Positions 61,858 through 64,000 of a stretch of DNA of 64,000 bases are shown here, piece by piece; the first letter of the stretch is position 1, and each line of letters starts with the position of its first letter. Under the pieces are notes generated by a model that saw only the letters and a list, made by a program, of their open reading frames with translations, ran no database searches and was not told the origin of the DNA. A program made the position numbers and the translations under genes. Origin of the DNA: Azolla caroliniana (Eukaryota > Polypodiophyta); NCBI GenBank assembly GCA_043228905.1, contig JBHGNT010000009.1, forward strand, positions 10,106,001 through 10,170,000, in the 5' to 3' direction.

Positions 61858-64000
61858 ATGGACAGAGGTATGGCTACGTTGCTCCGTGTGGAGAAGCTCG
61901 ACAGAACCAACTACGCATCTTGGTCATACAAGATGCACCAGTACCTGCTTGGGCATGGCTACTGGAGTTATGTCGACGGAGTGAACGACTTAGCACCGGA
62001 GATGACACACAAGGACTTCCTAGTGTGGAAACAGGCGGCAAGCAGGGTGATGTACTGCTTCGCGTCCAATGTCGGTGACCATCTACTCAGCCATATCCGT
62101 GACGCCAAGACACCGAAGGATGCTTGGGGAAACTTGAAAAAGGTCTTCGCCGCAAGCACCACTGCTCAGAAGCTGCAACTGAGACAAGAGTTGAGCAATG
62201 TTTGACAAAAGAACATGTCGATGGCAGATTACACAGACCAGATCAAAGGGATCTGTGACTCGCTTGCCTCTATTAACGTCACCGTAGAGGAAGACAAGAT
62301 GGTGCAGGTCTGTCTTGGAGGCCTGGCGTCCAAGTCCACAGCTTTCCGGACTGCGGTTTGTACAAGGGAGAATACGCCCTCATTTTTCGACTTACAGTCG
62401 ATGTTCCTTGTAGAGGAGAACCACGCCAGTGCATCTACCAGTGCATCCCCAGACAACTGGATGTTGTACATGGGAGCGGATCGGTCCTACGGGCGTGGTG
62501 GACGAGGCAGGTCGGTACGCAATGGAGGCGGTTGGCAAGAGCAGGAACGAAGGCACAGTGAGTGTGCCGACAGCAGTTCCGGAACTTCCACAAGTAGGGG
62601 CAGTCAAGGTGGTGCCGGAGGCCGGCATGACAAACCGGCTATGGAATGCTGGTACTGTGGCAAAAAGGGCCACAGGGAAAGCGAGTGCTAGAGAAAGCGT
62701 GCCGATTCGGACAAATCCGGATCCGGCAAGACCGGTAAGGAAGGTCGGCAAAGCTCGCACTACGCAAACGGATCGGGAGGATCCAAGAACGGTAAGGGGC
62801 CAGCCTTGGTGATGAAGCACAAGGAAAACTCAATGAAGAAGACCACTTCCAAATCGGAGGAAGTGTGGTATGTTGACTCCGGCGCATCGAACCACATGAA
62901 GAGCCATGGGGAGTGGTTCTCCTTTTTGGAGAAGCCGGATCAACTGGGAGTTGTCGAAACCGGAGACGACACTCCCCACCCAATCGTGCATGTCGGAGAA
63001 GTCCCTTTGAGCCACGTCGGACAGAGGGGGAAGTTGATAAATGTATTACATGTTCTGACGATCACGAAGAACCTGGTGTCGGTCAGACAGATCGTCGACC
63101 AAGGGATGCAGGTGTGGTTTACGCACCTCGGGTGCTTCATTGAGGATGAGGGCGAAGTTATTGCACAAGGTCGTAGAGATGGGCGGATGTTTATCCTCAA
63201 CACCAATGATGTCGGCACCGCACTGTTCGCCAAAGGACAGAAGGTCGAGTCGGATATCAACCTGTGGCACAAGCGTATCGGCCACGTCAACTGCCGGAGG
63301 CTTCAAGACCTGCAAACGGAACAAGTCGTTTTCGGTTTACCAAAGTTTAGCGACCGGAGAATCCAGATTTGTGAAGCCTGCCAACTCGGGAAGCAACACC
63401 GGCTTCCATTCCCCACTGAAAGAAATCGAAGCCATAACAAGCTCGATCTTATCCATTCGGATGTGTGGGGACCGGCACAAAATATTAGCATTGGTGGGAG
63501 TCGATATTTCGTCTCCTTCATTGACGACTACACGCGGCATACGTGGATCTACCTCATTGAGCGGAAGAGCGAAGTCTTCGAGTGTTTCCGGAGCCTCCAG
63601 AAGATGGTGGAACGGGAATCGGAGAGGAAGATCAAATGCCTATGGTCGGATGGCGGAAAAGAGTACTTTTTCGGCCAATTAAACAGCTATTTGCAACAAA
63701 TAGATACACACCGCAACAGAACGGTGTGGCCGAAAGGAAGAATCGGTCGCTGATTGACGCGGCTAGGGCAATGCTGGAGGAAAAGAGCATGCCCAAGTTC
63801 TACTGGGCGAAGGTGGTCCAAACGGCCGTTTACATCCAGAACCGGATTGGGGACAAGGTGTCACCTCACGAGCTGTATTTCGGGCGCAAGCCAAATTTGA
63901 GACACCTCCGAATATTCGGCAGCATAGCCTATGTACATGTGCCGGATGAGAAGCGGAGAAAGCTGGATGCAAAATCGGAAAAATGCATCCTAGTCGGCTA
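61858..64000 (+). pseudogene. copia-F gag-pol (gag, protease, integrase), 3' truncated by the window
   Basis: Start MDRGMATLLRVEKLDRTNY at 61858. Gag runs with LLSHIRDAKTPKDAWGNLKK and STTAQKLQLRQELS. A TGA follows at 62203..62205, then YTDQIKGICDSLASI, a Gly/Arg/Ser-rich part, the CCHC knuckle CWYCGKKGHRESEC and a TAG at 62689..62691 where copia-E has Trp. Protease: VWYVDSGASNHM (about 62865). Integrase: LWHKRIGHV, CEACQLGKQHRLPF, DLIHSDVWGP and LWSDGGKEYF. A deletion of about 25 nt near 63690, relative to copia-D, shifts the frame. The continuation (YTPQQNGVAERKNRS, AMLEEKSMPKFYWA, RKPNLRHLRIFGSIAYVHV) stays open to the window end. Two stops and one frameshift only. Confidence 0.92.

Larger units (their letters stand above)
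61131..64000 (+). mobile_element. copia-F, 5' part of a Ty1/copia element
   Basis: 5' LTR (with the duplicated start), iMet primer site, gag, protease and integrase, running off the window. Same family as copia-D and copia-E, and better preserved. Inserted in the RT of gypsy-I; the target bases before the LTR are GACTT. Confidence 0.92.

Noticed and set aside
1-64000. CRISPR arrays, rRNA genes or bacterial operons
   Set aside because: No regularly spaced repeats, rRNA signatures or operon-like gene order; content is plant nuclear.

Overview
This window is nuclear DNA of a land plant with a large, transposon-rich genome. The one convincing host gene is a plant-type DUF247 (UPF0481) protein at 26482..28230 on the minus strand. 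Nearly everything else is LTR retrotransposon, plus a LINE and tRNA-like (SINE-like) pieces. Ty1/copia primer sites match the 3' end of initiator tRNA-Met, as is usual in plants. The wording of the DUF247 protein and of one Ty3/gypsy lineage (gypsy-H) makes me lean towards a non-angiosperm (bryophyte, lycophyte, fern or gymnosperm), but this is only an impression. Element names used here (copia-A to -M, gypsy-1, -2, -H, -I, -J, -L, K) are local labels.

Layout. 1..1628: 3' end of copia-A with its LTR. 2303..14919: decayed copia-B (+ strand), split by gypsy-1 (3129..12532, minus, TSD CTATC) and again by a K-family LTR fragment. 14920..18169: degraded pieces, namely a K-family LTR, a gypsy gag fragment and copia-C. 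18170..24775: a chain of related or chimeric copia elements (D, G, E). 24776..31061: the DUF247 gene in AT-rich, partly repetitive flanks. 31062..36957: complete but decayed copia-M (minus, TSD AGCTC). 37908..55542: a LINE split by gypsy-H, which is itself split by gypsy-2 (43293..52659, TSD CCAAT) and by a reversed solo LTR of its own family (53186..54050). 55543..61130: 3' part of a chromodomain Ty3/gypsy (gypsy-I, minus), invaded by gypsy-J (56544..58888), which carries a further K-family insertion. 61131..64000: copia-F, inserted in gypsy-I and running off the window.

How it works together. The most interesting system is the Ty3/gypsy family of gypsy-1, gypsy-2 and gypsy-J. It has gag, pol and a third long sense ORF downstream of pol, which shows no envelope features. 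This ORF3 has an N-terminal globular-looking domain, a disordered linker, a long coiled coil, a conserved C-terminal Trp/Arg/Phe motif and an acidic tail. Gypsy-2 is very young: its two 456-bp LTRs look identical, gag and ORF3 are open, and pol is broken by a single stop codon. These elements also lack an obvious polypurine tract beside the 3' LTR; the 3' internal edge instead carries an inverted copy of the primer-site motif next to a potential hairpin. Several insertions can be ordered, because removing the insert and one TSD restores the host element's reading frame.
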